Shown: piece after piece, positions 26,138 to 36,131 of the stretch
How the letters are laid out: every line of letters begins with the position of its first letter
Numbering within the stretch: position 1 is the stretch's first letter
Assembly: GCF_018642165.1 (NCBI RefSeq)
Contig: NZ_JAHHZM010000004.1
Location: forward strand, 248,001-312,000
Direction of reading: 5' to 3'
Source: Echinicola shivajiensis
Lineage (GTDB): Bacteria > Bacteroidota > Bacteroidia > Cytophagales > Cyclobacteriaceae
Length of the DNA: 64,000 bases
The notes under the pieces: model-generated
What the model was told of the DNA's origin: nothing
The model's database searches: none
Seen by the model: only the letters and a program-made list of their open reading frames with translations
Made by a program: the position numbers and the translations under genes

Positions 26138-27685
26138 ATGAAGAAAACATTAATTGGTGGGCTGATTGTGGCAGTGATGATGCTGTCAGGCCTCAAAGTA
26201 CAGGCCCAAAACAAACTGGTCATCAATGCTGACCAGGGGAAGACCCAAATTAGCCGACATATTTATGGACATTTCAGTGAACACCTTGGACGTTGTATCT
26301 ATGGTGGGATCTGGGTAGGCCCTGATTCAGATATAGAAAACATCAATGGCTACAGAACCGATGTATTTCAAGCTTTGAAAAATCTTGATATTCCAAACCT
26401 GAGATGGCCAGGTGGCTGTTTCGCAGATGAATACCATTGGACAGATGGCATTGGCCCAAGAAGTGAGAGACCAAAAATGATCAATACCCACTGGGGTGGA
26501 GTAACTGAAGACAATTCCTTCGGGACACATGAGTTTTTTGGTTTTGTTGAGCTTTTGGAAACAGAGCCTTATATCACAGGAAATGTTGGAAGTGGCTCTG
26601 TGGAGGAAATGTCAAAATGGGTAGAATACATCAACTTTGATGGTGTGAGCCCAATGGCTGATTTGAGAAAGAAAAATGGGAGAGAAGAACCTTGGCAAAT
26701 CAAGTATTGGGGGGTAGGAAATGAAAGTTGGGGCTGTGGAGGTAATATGACCCCGGAATATTATGCCAATGAATACAGAAGGTATGCCACTTTTGCCAGG
26801 GATTATCCAGGAGCAAAATTGTATAAAATAGCTGGTGGAGCCAATTCCACAGATTATAATTGGACAGAGGTATTGATGCAAAAGATTCCTTTGCATATGA
26901 TGGATGCCATGTCCTTGCATTATTATACCGTTCCTGGAAGTTGGGGAAACAAAGGATCTTCAACAGATTTCTCCAAAGAAGAATACCTTTTGACCTTGCA
27001 AAAGGCAGCATTCATGGATGAATTACTGACTAGACATGAGACCATTATGGACAAATACGATCCACGAAAAAGAGTGAAATTGATCGTGGATGAATGGGGT
27101 ACTTGGTATGATGTGGAGCCTAATACCAACCCTGGTTTCCTTTATCAGCAAAACACCCTTAGGGATGCTTTTGTGGCTGCAATTACCCTGAATACATTCA
27201 ACAAACATGCTGATAGGGTTCATATGGCCAACTTGGCACAAACAGTGAACGTGTTACAGGCATTGATCTTGACCGATGAGGATAAGATGTTACTCACCCC
27301 AACTTACCATGTTTTTGACCTCTACAAACCACACATGGATGCGACTTTACTTCCAAGTTATGTAGAGTCGGAGATGGTAGAAGCAGGAGGTACCAAAATC
27401 GAAGCCTTGAATGTTTCTTCTTCACTTTCTGAAGATGGCACTGTCAATATCAGTATAGCGAATGTAGATCCTGAAAAAGCAATTGACTTAGATGTATTCC
27501 TTCATGGCACACAAGCAAAAGATGTAAGCGGTAGATATTTGACTGCTACTGATTTGAATTCCCATAATACCTTTGATGAAACTGATGTGGTAAGCATCAA
27601 GGAATTTAAAGATTTTGAATGGGCTAAAGATGTGTTAGAAGTAAAAGTACCAGCTAAATCAGTAGTCGTTCTTAGGGTAAAGTAA
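26138..27685 (+). CDS. GH51 alpha-L-arabinofuranosidase
   Basis: A 515-residue retaining exo-enzyme that releases L-arabinose from arabino-oligosaccharides. A signal peptide (about 1-23, ending KVQAQ) predicts periplasmic location. GH51 hallmarks: [33 protein letters not shown], acid/base Glu196 in [17 protein letters not shown], nucleophile Glu319 in [11 protein letters not shown], and the C-terminal beta-sandwich ending [12 protein letters not shown]. The length is normal for the family. It follows GH97 by 45 bp and precedes ribulokinase by 84 bp. Confidence 0.95.
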   Translation: MKKTLIGGLIVAVMMLSGLKVQAQNKLVINADQGKTQISRHIYGHFSEHLGRCIYGGIWVGPDSDIENINGYRTDVFQALKNLDIPNLRWPGGCFADEYHWTDGIGPRSERPKMINTHWGGVTEDNSFGTHEFFGFVELLETEPYITGNVGSGSVEEMSKWVEYINFDGVSPMADLRKKNGREEPWQIKYWGVGNESWGCGGNMTPEYYANEYRRYATFARDYPGAKLYKIAGGANSTDYNWTEVLMQKIPLHMMDAMSLHYYTVPGSWGNKGSSTDFSKEEYLLTLQKAAFMDELLTRHETIMDKYDPRKRVKLIVDEWGTWYDVEPNTNPGFLYQQNTLRDAFVAAITLNTFNKHADRVHMANLAQTVNVLQALILTDEDKMLLTPTYHVFDLYKPHMDATLLPSYVESEMVEAGGTKIEALNVSSSLSEDGTVNISIANVDPEKAIDLDVFLHGTQAKDVSGRYLTATDLNSHNTFDETDVVSIKEFKDFEWAKDVLEVKVPAKSVVVLRVK

Positions 27686-27769
27686 GTCATTATAATTAAG
27701 GATTCTTTATACTAAAAGTGAAGACTTCCTATTTTGTGAGAGATTAACAATAATAAACCAAAATATGCA

Positions 27770-29455
27770 ATGAAGGATAACTTTGTCATCGGCCTTGACT
27801 ATGGCTCGGATTCAGTAAGAGCGGTGATTGTCAATACAGAAAATGGGGAGATCAAAGCCAGTCATGTGTTCTGGTATCCTCGGTGGAAAGAAGGGAAATA
27901 TTGCAAGCCCATTGAAAACCAATTCAGACAACATCCTTTGGATCATTTGGAAGGATTGGAAGTAACCATAAAGGCAGTAGTGAAGGAGTCCGGAATCCCT
28001 GCAGAGCAAATCAAAGGAATCTGTGTGGATACTACTGGTTCATCTCCGATGGCTGTGGATCAGAAAGGAAAACCCTTGGCACTGTCCTCGGAATTTGCAG
28101 AGAACCCCAATGCCATGATGGTACTTTGGAAAGACCATACGGCCATCAAGGAGGCTGATGAAATCAATGAATTGGCCAGGACTTGGGGAGGTGAAGATTT
28201 CACTAAGTATGAAGGAGGAATTTATTCTTCAGAGTGGTTTTGGGCCAAAATATTGCATGTAATCCGAGAAGATGAGGCTGTGGCGGATGCCGCCTACTCT
28301 TGGATGGAGCATTGTGATGTGGTCACTGCTGAGCTGATAGGGGCAGAAGATCCACTTGCATTTAAAAGAAGCAGATGTGCGGCCGGTCATAAAGCCCTGT
28401 GGCATGAAAGCTGGGAAGGATTACCACCCAAAGAGTTCTTGGAAAAATTGGATCCACGACTTGCCGAGCTTAGAGATCGATTATATACTGAAACCTATAC
28501 CTCAGATTTGCCAGCTGGTAAATTAAGCGCTGCTTGGGCAGGGAAACTCGGACTTAGTCCTGACACAGTTGTAGCTGTGGGTACCTTTGATGCGCATGCC
28601 GGAGCGGTAGGAGGCGAAGTAACAGAGAACACCTTGGTTAAGGTTATGGGAACCTCTACCTGTGATATTATGGTGGCTTCTTATGATGCCATTGGAGATA
28701 ATTTAGTAAAAGGAATTTGTGGGCAAGTAGATGGTTCAGTGGTGCCAGGAACAGTGGGCTTGGAAGCTGGGCAGTCTGGATTCGGCGATGTGTTGGCTTG
28801 GTTTAAGGATTTGATCACCAAACCGACTGCCACCTTGATCCAAGCAAGCCAGACAATAAAGGAAGAGGAAAAAGCGGCCCTTATTGCTGAAATAGATAGC
28901 CAACTCTTGATCAAACTTTCTGAGGAAGCTTTGCAAATTCCATTATCAGAAACAGCTCCTATTGCCCTTGATTGGGTAAATGGGCGGAGAACCCCTGATG
29001 CCAATCAAGGATTGAAGGGTGCTTTAATGGGCTTGAGCATGGGGACTGATGCTGCCAGGGTATTTAAGGCATTGGTAGAGTCAATCTGTTTTGGTTCCAA
29101 AAAGATTGTGGATCGCTTTAGAGAAGAAGGGGTACAAATCGATACGGTAATTGGAATGGGTGGAGTGGCCAAAAAATCCAAGCTGGTCATGCAGACTATG
29201 GCAGATGTCTTGAATATGCCTATTAAAATAGCTACTTCTGACCAAGCTCCAGCACTAGGGGCTGCTATGTATGCCTCGGTAGCTGCAGGTATCCATCCAA
29301 ATACGGAAGCAGCCATTGCCGCCATGTCCAATGGTTTCGATGCGATCTATGAGCCGGTTGCTGAAAATGTAAAGGTTTATGAAAAATTATACCGAGATTA
29401 TACTGAATTTGGGGCCTTCGTTGAAGGTAAGAAATCAGTGGCTTTAGCCGACTAA
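27770..29455 (+). CDS. araB: Ribulokinase
   Basis: A 561-residue cytosolic FGGY-family kinase that phosphorylates L-ribulose to L-ribulose 5-phosphate. Signature stretches are NFVIGLDYGSDSVRAVIVN at the N-terminus (phosphate-binding loop), CVDTTGSSPMAVDQ, the conserved AFKRSRCAAGHKALWH, VGTFDAHAGAVGGEV and VKVMGTSTCDIM, typical of AraB rather than xylulokinase or glycerol kinase. It is the last gene of the arabinan locus. The partner AraD lies 14 kb away and no L-arabinose isomerase is seen, so the pathway is split over several loci. Confidence 0.95.
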   Translation: MKDNFVIGLDYGSDSVRAVIVNTENGEIKASHVFWYPRWKEGKYCKPIENQFRQHPLDHLEGLEVTIKAVVKESGIPAEQIKGICVDTTGSSPMAVDQKGKPLALSSEFAENPNAMMVLWKDHTAIKEADEINELARTWGGEDFTKYEGGIYSSEWFWAKILHVIREDEAVADAAYSWMEHCDVVTAELIGAEDPLAFKRSRCAAGHKALWHESWEGLPPKEFLEKLDPRLAELRDRLYTETYTSDLPAGKLSAAWAGKLGLSPDTVVAVGTFDAHAGAVGGEVTENTLVKVMGTSTCDIMVASYDAIGDNLVKGICGQVDGSVVPGTVGLEAGQSGFGDVLAWFKDLITKPTATLIQASQTIKEEEKAALIAEIDSQLLIKLSEEALQIPLSETAPIALDWVNGRRTPDANQGLKGALMGLSMGTDAARVFKALVESICFGSKKIVDRFREEGVQIDTVIGMGGVAKKSKLVMQTMADVLNMPIKIATSDQAPALGAAMYASVAAGIHPNTEAAIAAMSNGFDAIYEPVAENVKVYEKLYRDYTEFGAFVEGKKSVALAD

Positions 29456-29486
29456 CAGCCAACAAACAGGCTGTCTCAAAAATCCA

Positions 29487-29580
29487 CGTCATCGCGATTG
29501 TAGCGATAGCGAAGAGAAGCAATCTCCCTATATGTACATTGTGAGTACTTCGAGATCACTTTGCTTCACTCGTGATGACG
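29487..29580. repeat. Dispersed intergenic repeat (GTCAT/AAGCAATCT type)
   Basis: An imperfect inverted repeat: CGTCATCGCGA and GAAGCAATCTC on the left, GAGATCACTTTGCTTC and CGTGATGACG on the right. Related strings (GCGAAGCAATCTC, ATGCCGATGACGAA) recur at 51636-51676. This is the style of the small palindromic repeats scattered between genes in Bacteroidota. It lies between two convergent genes. Confidence 0.6.
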
Positions 29581-29607
29581 TATTTCAGACTTATGAGAAA
29601 ACCTGTT

Positions 29608-30516
29608 TTATGTTTTTCCATTTTTCTCTTTCAGTATTTTGACGGGCAACTCTTTTTGACTGCCATATAATTTGACTTCAATAATATCACTAGGTAAAGC
29701 AAAGCCATTAGTTTCCAATGCCTGTTTGACTTGCTTGATGATTTCTCCTTTCACCATCACGGCTTCTTTTCTGAATTCAAAGGTGTTTACCCAAAAAAAG
29801 ACTTTAAGGTTTACTGTGCTGGTAGCCAAAGCATCTTCAGCGACATAATTTTCATGGATACCGTCTTGCACAATAGAAGGGTGTTTGTTGACTGTTTCCA
29901 TGATAATTTCCTTGGCTTGATCCAGGTCATCTTCATAAGCGAGCCCCACCACAAAATCCCATCTAAAGAAGCCATCTTCGGTATAGTTGATGACAGGCTT
30001 TTTTAATACATCACTGTTAGGAATATAGACATCTCTCCCGTCAAAGGTCTTAAGTTTGGTATACCTGAACTCTAGAGATTTGATCTTGCCAAAGAGCTCA
30101 CCAATTTCCACAGTATCGTTTACATTAAATGGACGGTTAAAGGCTAAAATTATTCCACTTATAAAGTTCTCCCCGATGTCTTTAAAAGCAAATCCTATAA
30201 TGATAGCAGAAGCACCCAAAGAGGTCAATAAAAAGGCGGTGATGGCCCCAAGGCCGGCAATATTCATAGCCCAAATGATCGCTAGGATAAATAAACCAAT
30301 CTTTACGGCATTCCCCAAAAATTTGCTCATAAGGGGATCACTGGACCTTCGGGAAATTTTTTGTTGGGTTAATGAGCCAATTTTCTTTGCGATGAGATAG
30401 CCAAGGATGATAATGACCAGTCCCAATATGATGCCTGGAATATTCTCCAGAAAATTGTTCCATGAATCCTTAACGGATTGTAAGATGGTAGAAATATCTC
30501 CTTCTCCTTGTTCCAT
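29608..30516 (-). CDS. Small MscS-type mechanosensitive channel
   Basis: A 302-residue inner-membrane channel of the classical MscS size. Hydrophobic segments lie at about 25-45, 70-90 and 95-120; the pore-lining helix and the beta-domain start are visible in AITAFLLTSLGASAIIIGFA and IGENFISGIILAFNRPFNVN. YIPNSDVLKKPVINYTEDG and the alpha/beta C-terminal domain follow. It is distinct from the large channel at 1448-3961, so the window holds two osmotic safety valves. Single gene; its start codon is about 95 bp from the terminator of the DEAD-box helicase gene. Confidence 0.93.
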   Translation of the reverse strand: MEQGEGDISTILQSVKDSWNNFLENIPGIILGLVIIILGYLIAKKIGSLTQQKISRRSSDPLMSKFLGNAVKIGLFILAIIWAMNIAGLGAITAFLLTSLGASAIIIGFAFKDIGENFISGIILAFNRPFNVNDTVEIGELFGKIKSLEFRYTKLKTFDGRDVYIPNSDVLKKPVINYTEDGFFRWDFVVGLAYEDDLDQAKEIIMETVNKHPSIVQDGIHENYVAEDALATSTVNLKVFFWVNTFEFRKEAVMVKGEIIKQVKQALETNGFALPSDIIEVKLYGSQKELPVKILKEKNGKT

Positions 30517-30609
30517 AGGTTGTTGTTAGCTTAACCTAATGTAATGTTTTTTTGGAATATTGATATTGAATTGTCTGATAATCTGTGCTTGATATGGAGG
30601 GTGTGAAAT

Positions 30610-30656
30610 AAAAGAGCCTGCCCAATTGAGTTTTGAATCAATGGCCAGGCTCTTTT
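30610..30656 (-). terminator. Intrinsic terminator of the DEAD-box helicase gene
   Basis: AAAGAGCCTG / CAGGCTCTTT perfect stem with an inner CAATTGA/CAAT region. On the minus strand it ends in a T-run, 34 bp past the helicase stop codon. Confidence 0.75.
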
Positions 30657-30689
30657 ATGTTTTCAAACAAGAAAAAGAATCATACAGGC

Positions 30690-31934
30690 TTATCTTCTTC
30701 CACCACCATTCTTTTTGCGGTTGGCAAAGAATTCCTGCTTGCGTCTTTGCTTTTCTTTGTTGAATTCTTTTTTCTGCTGGGCATTCATGGGCTTTTCCGT
30801 CTGAGGAAAAGGATGGTCTTTTGCCACGTTGATCTTCTTATTGGCCAATTTTTCAATGTCCTTTACATAAGCATTTTCCTCTGGCTCACAAAGCGAAAGC
30901 GCAATTCCAGCTTCTCCAGCTCTACCAGAACGTCCAATACGGTGGATATAAGTTTCAGCGGCTTCGGGAATATCGAAATTGATCACATATTTCAGTTTGT
31001 CAATATCAATTCCTCTGGCAGCAATATCTGTAGCTACCAAGACCCTTATCTTTCCTCCTTTAAAGTCCTTAAGCACCTTTTGTCTTTGGTTTTGGGCTTT
31101 GTCTCCATGGATGGCTGCAGCGTGTATCTGCTTCTTTTTTAGGTCCCTTACAATTCTGTCAGCACCATGTTTTGTCCTTGAAAATAAGAGAACTTGATCA
31201 ATCTTTTCATCCTCCAAAATATGCAGGAGCAAGGCTTTTTTGCTGCTTTTATTGGTGTAATACACATATTGCTGGATGGTCTCAGCAGTGGAGGAAACGG
31301 GAGTAACTTCTACTTTTTGGGGCTGATGTAATATTTGTTTAGAAAGACTAAGGATATTGTCAGGCATGGTGGCCGAGAAAAAGAGGGATTGTCTTTTAGT
31401 AGGGAGTATCTTCAGCAGTTTTTTGATATCATTGATAAATCCCATGTCCAGCATCCTATCTGCCTCATCCAATACAAAAAGGTCCACAGACTTAAGGCTG
31501 ATATGTCCCTGATCGATCAGGTCCAAAAGCCTACCTGGTGTGGCCACAAGAATATGGACTCCTTTTTTGAGTTTTTCTACCTGTTGTCCCTGCTTGACAC
31601 CCCCAAAGATTACCGTATGTTTAATTTTAGTGTATTTGGCATATCGTTCAATATTCTCCCCGATTTGAATGGCCAGCTCCCTAGTAGGTGTGACAATCAA
31701 TGAACGGATTTTTGGCCAAGGGTCATTGGCATAAGGAGCTTGGTGGATGTGCTGAATAATAGGAATGGAAAAAGCGGCAGTTTTTCCGGTACCTGTTTGT
31801 GCGCAGCCCAGTACATCGTTGCCCTGGAGTATAAGGGGAATGGCCTGCTCCTGAATAGAAGTTGGCTCAGAATAGTTTTTGTCTTTTAATGCTTTAAGTA
31901 TAGGAGGAATAATCCTCAAATCGTCAAATTTCAT
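30690..31934 (-). CDS. DEAD-box RNA helicase, RhlE-like
   Basis: A 414-residue ATP-dependent RNA helicase acting in ribosome assembly or RNA turnover. Motifs in order: Q motif PTSIQEQAIPLILQGND, Walker A AQTGTGKTAAF, PTRELAIQI, VATPGRLLDL, DEADRM, SAT in FFSATMPDNI, then RIGRSGRAGEAGIAL. A basic C-terminal tail (KEKQRRKQEFFANRKKNGGG) would bind RNA. The start MKFDDL at 31934 matches the family; the seven upstream codons add nothing. Monocistronic. The 275 bp upstream hold no gene that I can support. Confidence 0.94.
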   Translation of the reverse strand: MKFDDLRIIPPILKALKDKNYSEPTSIQEQAIPLILQGNDVLGCAQTGTGKTAAFSIPIIQHIHQAPYANDPWPKIRSLIVTPTRELAIQIGENIERYAKYTKIKHTVIFGGVKQGQQVEKLKKGVHILVATPGRLLDLIDQGHISLKSVDLFVLDEADRMLDMGFINDIKKLLKILPTKRQSLFFSATMPDNILSLSKQILHQPQKVEVTPVSSTAETIQQYVYYTNKSSKKALLLHILEDEKIDQVLLFSRTKHGADRIVRDLKKKQIHAAAIHGDKAQNQRQKVLKDFKGGKIRVLVATDIAARGIDIDKLKYVINFDIPEAAETYIHRIGRSGRAGEAGIALSLCEPEENAYVKDIEKLANKKINVAKDHPFPQTEKPMNAQQKKEFNKEKQRRKQEFFANRKKNGGGRR

Positions 31935-32210
31935 ATTTCGTGTCATAAGGAACACCTTATGGATGATCCAATTGATAATAAATTATTTGTGGAGGCTACT
32001 TGCACAGATGCATTCAAATCAGCAAAATCCCCAGAATTCGGGAGGTAAATGTTCCTGTGGGAGAAAAGAATAATTTGATTTTGGAAGTTCTCAACAAGCA
32101 AAGGTATCAAAAAAAGAGCAGATTAAATGGTATCTAAACTTATTATACTGTGCAACATGTAATTATGTCATAATAGGAGAAACCTCTTTTCAATAATAAA
32201 TCTCATGTAA

Positions 32211-32957
32211 TTATCTGGAAAGTAAGTGGTCTAAAATATCACCTACATAATAAGCAACAATGGCAGCTACAGCGCCTAGGAGCAAGGTTTCTAAGGCCCC
32301 TTTCCACATTTTTGTCTGGTTGACATAGGTTTTTAGTAAGCCTATAAGTATAAAACCAGCTCCAGTTAGTATAGAAGTGATGAGAAAAATATTCAGATCT
32401 AATGGAATGAAAAAATCCCAAACATATACAAACAAAGGTATTAGGCCAACTGAGATAAATGAGATATAGGTAAAGAAGCCAATCAGCAGAGGAGACTTTT
32501 TGTCTTTGATCATCTCCAATTCTTCCTTCATCATAACATCCACCCATCTGTCGCGATCACTCGTGATCGTGCTGACCACCTGCTCCAATAATTCCCCATT
32601 AAATCCCTTTTCACGGTAAATAGCCCTGATTTCTTCTTTTTCATCCTCAGGCATATGTCTGATCTCCCAATATTCCCGATTTCGGTGTTTATGGTAATTG
32701 TCCCTTTCTGATTTTGCGGATAAATAGGCACCTATGGACATGGAAAAACCATCAGCCAATAGGTTGGCAAATCCCAGGATGATGATAATCGCACTATCAA
32801 GTCCTGCGCCTACTGATCCCGCTACTACAGCGAAGGTGGTGACGCATCCATCAATGCCTCCATAGACAAATTCGGCCAAATATTTTTCAAAATGAGAAGG
32901 AACCGCGTTTTCCTGTTCCAGGTGTCCTTTTGAGATATCTCCTTCTTCTATATTCAT
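32211..32957 (-). CDS. VIT1/CCC1-family iron/manganese transporter
   Basis: A 248-residue membrane protein with about five hydrophobic segments. The first, [20 protein letters not shown], carries the family hallmark, followed by [20 protein letters not shown] charged, Glu-rich loop ([20 protein letters not shown], residues 95-150) corresponds to the cytosolic metal-binding region of VIT transporters. Family members move Fe2+ or Mn2+ out of the cytosol. The start MNIEEGD at 32957 is preferred over an upstream ATG at 33050 that would overlap the neighbouring gene and add 31 unrelated residues. Confidence 0.9.
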   Translation of the reverse strand: MNIEEGDISKGHLEQENAVPSHFEKYLAEFVYGGIDGCVTTFAVVAGSVGAGLDSAIIIILGFANLLADGFSMSIGAYLSAKSERDNYHKHRNREYWEIRHMPEDEKEEIRAIYREKGFNGELLEQVVSTITSDRDRWVDVMMKEELEMIKDKKSPLLIGFFTYISFISVGLIPLFVYVWDFFIPLDLNIFLITSILTGAGFILIGLLKTYVNQTKMWKGALETLLLGAVAAIVAYYVGDILDHLLSR

Positions 32958-33040
32958 AATTATAAGTGGGAATATAAAATGATCTCTCTCAATATAATGA
33001 AATTTAAGGATAAGACTAGCAGTCGAATAGGTGATACGGA

Positions 33041-33754
33041 TCAGGAACAATAGAAAGTTTGAATGTCTATTACGCCATTTTTCTGCACAACGATTTTCAC
33101 TTCTCCTGAGGACTTGGGAAGTGAAAAAACAAATTCGTTTTCATTCCTTCGGATAAGTCTCGGGCTGATGACTTCGCCTGTCTCCTCATCTATGGATAGA
33201 TACATATTCCTCATTTGATGAAAAACTTCATTGAAGCTAAGTTCGGTAAAGCTATAAATTCTGGATTGACAGCCTTCATATGAGGAAATTATATAGGTGC
33301 CGTGATCAAATGTGGTTTTCTCGGAATCTACCTCAAACAGCTGCCCATAAATATTAACAGAATCTTTATAGGTATCGGTTTTGATTTCATCTCCCAGGAG
33401 GTCAATGCGCAAAGGTTGGTATGGGAATTCATCTACCTGAGGTGGGATATTGGAAACATCTCCACTAAAGATATAGCCCTTACGACCATCAGCTGTTTTG
33501 ACCTCAAGCCATACTCCATTCATGTGGAATTGAACAAAAATGGAGAACTGGATACTTTTATTGGTGTTATTGATGATCGTTAATGGATCTCCCGGAAGGA
33601 GCATATCAAGTACTTTGGCATTGGAATTGGGTTTTTTCTTCAATTCTGTACCTTGAAAATCAATAACGAAAACAGTCGATCCAGCGGTAAAATTAGAGGC
33701 AATACTAGCTCCTCCCCATACAGTAAAATAGAGGAGGAAAATGAGCTTTTTCAT
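33041..33754 (-). CDS. Exported SH3-like (SH3b) domain protein
   Basis: A 237-residue protein with a signal peptide ([20 protein letters not shown]) and an SH3b-like domain at about 25-105, with [20 protein letters not shown] and [13 protein letters not shown] typical of the bacterial SH3 fold. The C-terminal half (about 115-237) is a beta-rich domain I do not recognise. Its role, perhaps cell-wall or protein binding in the periplasm, is unknown. It lies 83 bp upstream of the VIT-type transporter on the same strand, but a functional link is not evident. Confidence 0.7.
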   Translation of the reverse strand: MKKLIFLLYFTVWGGASIASNFTAGSTVFVIDFQGTELKKKPNSNAKVLDMLLPGDPLTIINNTNKSIQFSIFVQFHMNGVWLEVKTADGRKGYIFSGDVSNIPPQVDEFPYQPLRIDLLGDEIKTDTYKDSVNIYGQLFEVDSEKTTFDHGTYIISSYEGCQSRIYSFTELSFNEVFHQMRNMYLSIDEETGEVISPRLIRRNENEFVFSLPKSSGEVKIVVQKNGVIDIQTFYCS

Positions 33755-33892
33755 AGCATGTACAGTTTATGTGTGGTTAAGGATAAATTAGTACAAGGAT
33801 AAAGCGCATAGGTTAAAAAGCAATTAATTGTATCTAATATAGGTAATTAACAGGTTAAAACATAGTTTGATGGAGGTGTGCTACAAAAAGGT

Positions 33893-34909
33893 TTATTTTC
33901 TTTGAGAGGATTCGCGGACATGTAATTCAGTATTTAGAACGATTTTTTTCTGAATGGAGCGACTTTCCTCTATTTGTTCCAAGATTAATTTGGCCGCATT
34001 ACGTCCAATTTCATGAGTAGGGTGGGCCACTGAAGTCAAGTTGGGTTCCACTACGGTAGCGTGAAACTCATCAGAGAAACCGGCCAACATGATATCTTCT
34101 GGAATGGAAAGTCCCCTACTTTTAATTTCTTTCATGGTGGCGAAGATCACCGTATCGTTGACTCCTAGGATGGCATCCGGAGGGGAAGGAAGGTTAAGTA
34201 ATTTTTGCGTGGCTTTTGTAGCGTTTTCAGGAGAAAGGTCAGTACGAATCAAATATTTAGGATCATATTCTAAGCCTACTTGATCCAGACCTTTTAAGTA
34301 GCCTTCGGTTCTTTCTTGTACTATATTCAAATGTTTGGGGCCAGTAATATGGGCAATTCTTTTTGCTCCATTTTTATAAAAATGGGTAGTAATATCTTTG
34401 GCCATGGAAATGTTGTCCACTACTACAGTGGAAACCTTTTTTTCCAAACAAACCCTGTCAAAGAAAACCAAGGGGACATCATGTTCCAAAACCTTTTCGA
34501 AATGTTTGGTATTGCTGCTGTCTTGTGCCAGGCAAACTATAAGGCCATCAATTCTTAAGTTCAGGAGGTTGTTTACTGATTCAATTTCTTTTTCCATGGA
34601 TTCCTTGGAGGAAGAAATGACGATATAGTATCCCGCCTGCTGCAGCTCTTCCTCAATACCTGAAATGATGGAGGAAAAAAAGTAGGTCACCAAATCTGGG
34701 ACAATAACTCCAATTACGCGGGTTTGTTGTCGTAGCAATCCCATGGCAAGCGGATTGGGTATATAATTCCACTTTTGCGCTAAGGCCTTTATTTTTTTTG
34801 TCAGCGTTTTGTCTATATCAGGATGGTCCTTCAAAGCCCTAGAAACAGTAGAAATTGAGACATTGAGCTCTTTGGCTATGTCCTTAAGGGTGATCCTCTT
34901 TTTCTTCAT
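33893..34909 (-). CDS. LacI-family transcriptional regulator
   Basis: A 338-residue sugar-responsive repressor. The N-terminal HTH is complete (ITLKDIAKELNVSISTVSRA, residues 5-24), with hinge NPLAMGLLRQQTRVIGVIVPD and a periplasmic-binding-protein-like sensor domain (about 60-335: GINDT-like GVNDTVIFATM, DIMLAGFSD). It is divergent from the aldo/keto reductase-permease-dehydrogenase genes, with a palindromic operator in the gap, so it most likely controls that operon and itself. The inducer is probably the sugar or an intermediate of that locus. Confidence 0.93.
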   Translation of the reverse strand: MKKKRITLKDIAKELNVSISTVSRALKDHPDIDKTLTKKIKALAQKWNYIPNPLAMGLLRQQTRVIGVIVPDLVTYFFSSIISGIEEELQQAGYYIVISSSKESMEKEIESVNNLLNLRIDGLIVCLAQDSSNTKHFEKVLEHDVPLVFFDRVCLEKKVSTVVVDNISMAKDITTHFYKNGAKRIAHITGPKHLNIVQERTEGYLKGLDQVGLEYDPKYLIRTDLSPENATKATQKLLNLPSPPDAILGVNDTVIFATMKEIKSRGLSIPEDIMLAGFSDEFHATVVEPNLTSVAHPTHEIGRNAAKLILEQIEESRSIQKKIVLNTELHVRESSQRK

Positions 34910-34935
34910 AATTCAAATAAATTGAAAAAATATTT

Positions 34936-34969
34936 CACCTGCAAAGCTTTGCACAAACCTTTGCAGGTG
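34936..34969. promoter_or_regulatory. LacI-type operator with three half-sites
   Basis: TGCAAAGCTTTGCA (34940-34953) is a perfect 14-bp palindrome of the kind LacI-family proteins bind. The left arm CACCTGCAAAG (34936-34946) is also exactly complementary to CTTTGCAGGTG at 34959-34969. So the same left half-site can pair with either of two right half-sites. The element sits between the divergent LacI gene and the aldo/keto reductase operon. Confidence 0.7.
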
Positions 34970-35060
34970 GATGGGCTGGATTGAAGGAACTTTGAAGGCT
35001 TTTTTTGAACAAATAATTATTTATATTTCACGTCAGTTTTCCCAGGATAACATATTAAAG

Positions 35061-36095
35061 ATGACATTAAAACCCTTAGGTAATACCGGTATTCAAGTAC
35101 CATCAATCGTTTTTGGAACTAGTGCATTGGGCAATTTATTTACAGCCCTTGACCCAAAAGTGAAAGAAGAATTAGTTAAAGAGAGTATAAAATACACCCA
35201 ACCCCAGACATTTTTTGATTCGGCCGGAAAGTATGGTGCTGGCCTTGCGCTGGAATCATTAGGCAATGCCTTGAATGCCCTTAATATTCCAAAAGATGAA
35301 GTTGTGGTTAGCAATAAATTGGGCTGGGTAAGGAGTCCACTTCTAGGTTCAGAACCTACTTTTGAAAAAGGAGTATGGAGGGATCTTAAACATGATGCCG
35401 TTCAGAAAATCAGTTACAATGGCATATTGGAATGCTTTGAAGAAGGCAATGAATTGCTCCAGGGATATTCCACACAGTTGGCTTCTGTTCATGATCCAGA
35501 TGAATACCTGGCCAATGCTAAAAATGAAGCTGAGGAAGCCGCTTTATTCGAAGATATCCTTGAAGCGTATCGAGCGCTGGAGGATTTGAAGAAAAAAGGC
35601 CTTGTGAAAGGGATAGGGGTTGGTGCGAAAGACTGGAAGGTGATTCCTCGGATTTATGAACATATCAAATTAGATTGGGTCATGTTTGCCAACAGTATGA
35701 CCATTATTTCCCATCCACAAGACTTAATGGCATTTATGCAGCGATTGGCAGATGACGGTGTTGGAATTTTGAATTCAGCAGTATTCCAGTCGGGTTTTTT
35801 GGTGGGTGGAGATTATTATGACTACCAGTTGATCAAACCTGATACTCCGGAAAACAAGCAAAAGTTTGACTGGAGGGATAAGTTCTTTGCTGCATGCCAA
35901 GATTTTGGCGTTTCCCCTGCCCATGCATGTGTGCAATTTGGGCTTTCAGCACCAGGTGTGACGAGTGTGGCGCTTAGTACTACTGAACCCGATAAAGTGA
36001 AAAGAAATGTGGATTCCACTGTCAATAAGTTGCCGGATGAGTTTTGGGCAGAACTAAAAAATAGGGGATTATTGCATGAATATAGTCCAGTTTAA
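35061..36095 (+). CDS. Aldo/keto reductase (sugar 1-dehydrogenase type)
   Basis: A 344-residue NAD(P)-dependent oxidoreductase with the AKR TIM barrel. The start MTLKPLGNTGIQVP at 35061 is the typical AKR beginning; the longer frame from 34971 runs into the operator and is rejected. The tetrad is visible: Asp and Tyr in FFDSAGKYG, Lys in VVSNKLG and His in LASVHDPDEY. It resembles L-fucose/D-threo-aldose 1-dehydrogenases, which oxidise an aldose to its lactone. Its place before a FucP-like permease supports oxidative sugar breakdown, probably of L-fucose or a related sugar; the exact substrate is inferred. Confidence 0.85.
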   Translation: MTLKPLGNTGIQVPSIVFGTSALGNLFTALDPKVKEELVKESIKYTQPQTFFDSAGKYGAGLALESLGNALNALNIPKDEVVVSNKLGWVRSPLLGSEPTFEKGVWRDLKHDAVQKISYNGILECFEEGNELLQGYSTQLASVHDPDEYLANAKNEAEEAALFEDILEAYRALEDLKKKGLVKGIGVGAKDWKVIPRIYEHIKLDWVMFANSMTIISHPQDLMAFMQRLADDGVGILNSAVFQSGFLVGGDYYDYQLIKPDTPENKQKFDWRDKFFAACQDFGVSPAHACVQFGLSAPGVTSVALSTTEPDKVKRNVDSTVNKLPDEFWAELKNRGLLHEYSPV

Positions 36096-36131
36096 GTATT
36101 ATTATAAATTATCAATTTACCCTCATATAAA

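Noticed and set aside
32009-32074. Short frame of 21 codons with GGKCSCG
   Set aside because: Recalls the N-terminus of catalase-peroxidases, but is too short and has no continuation; probably chance.
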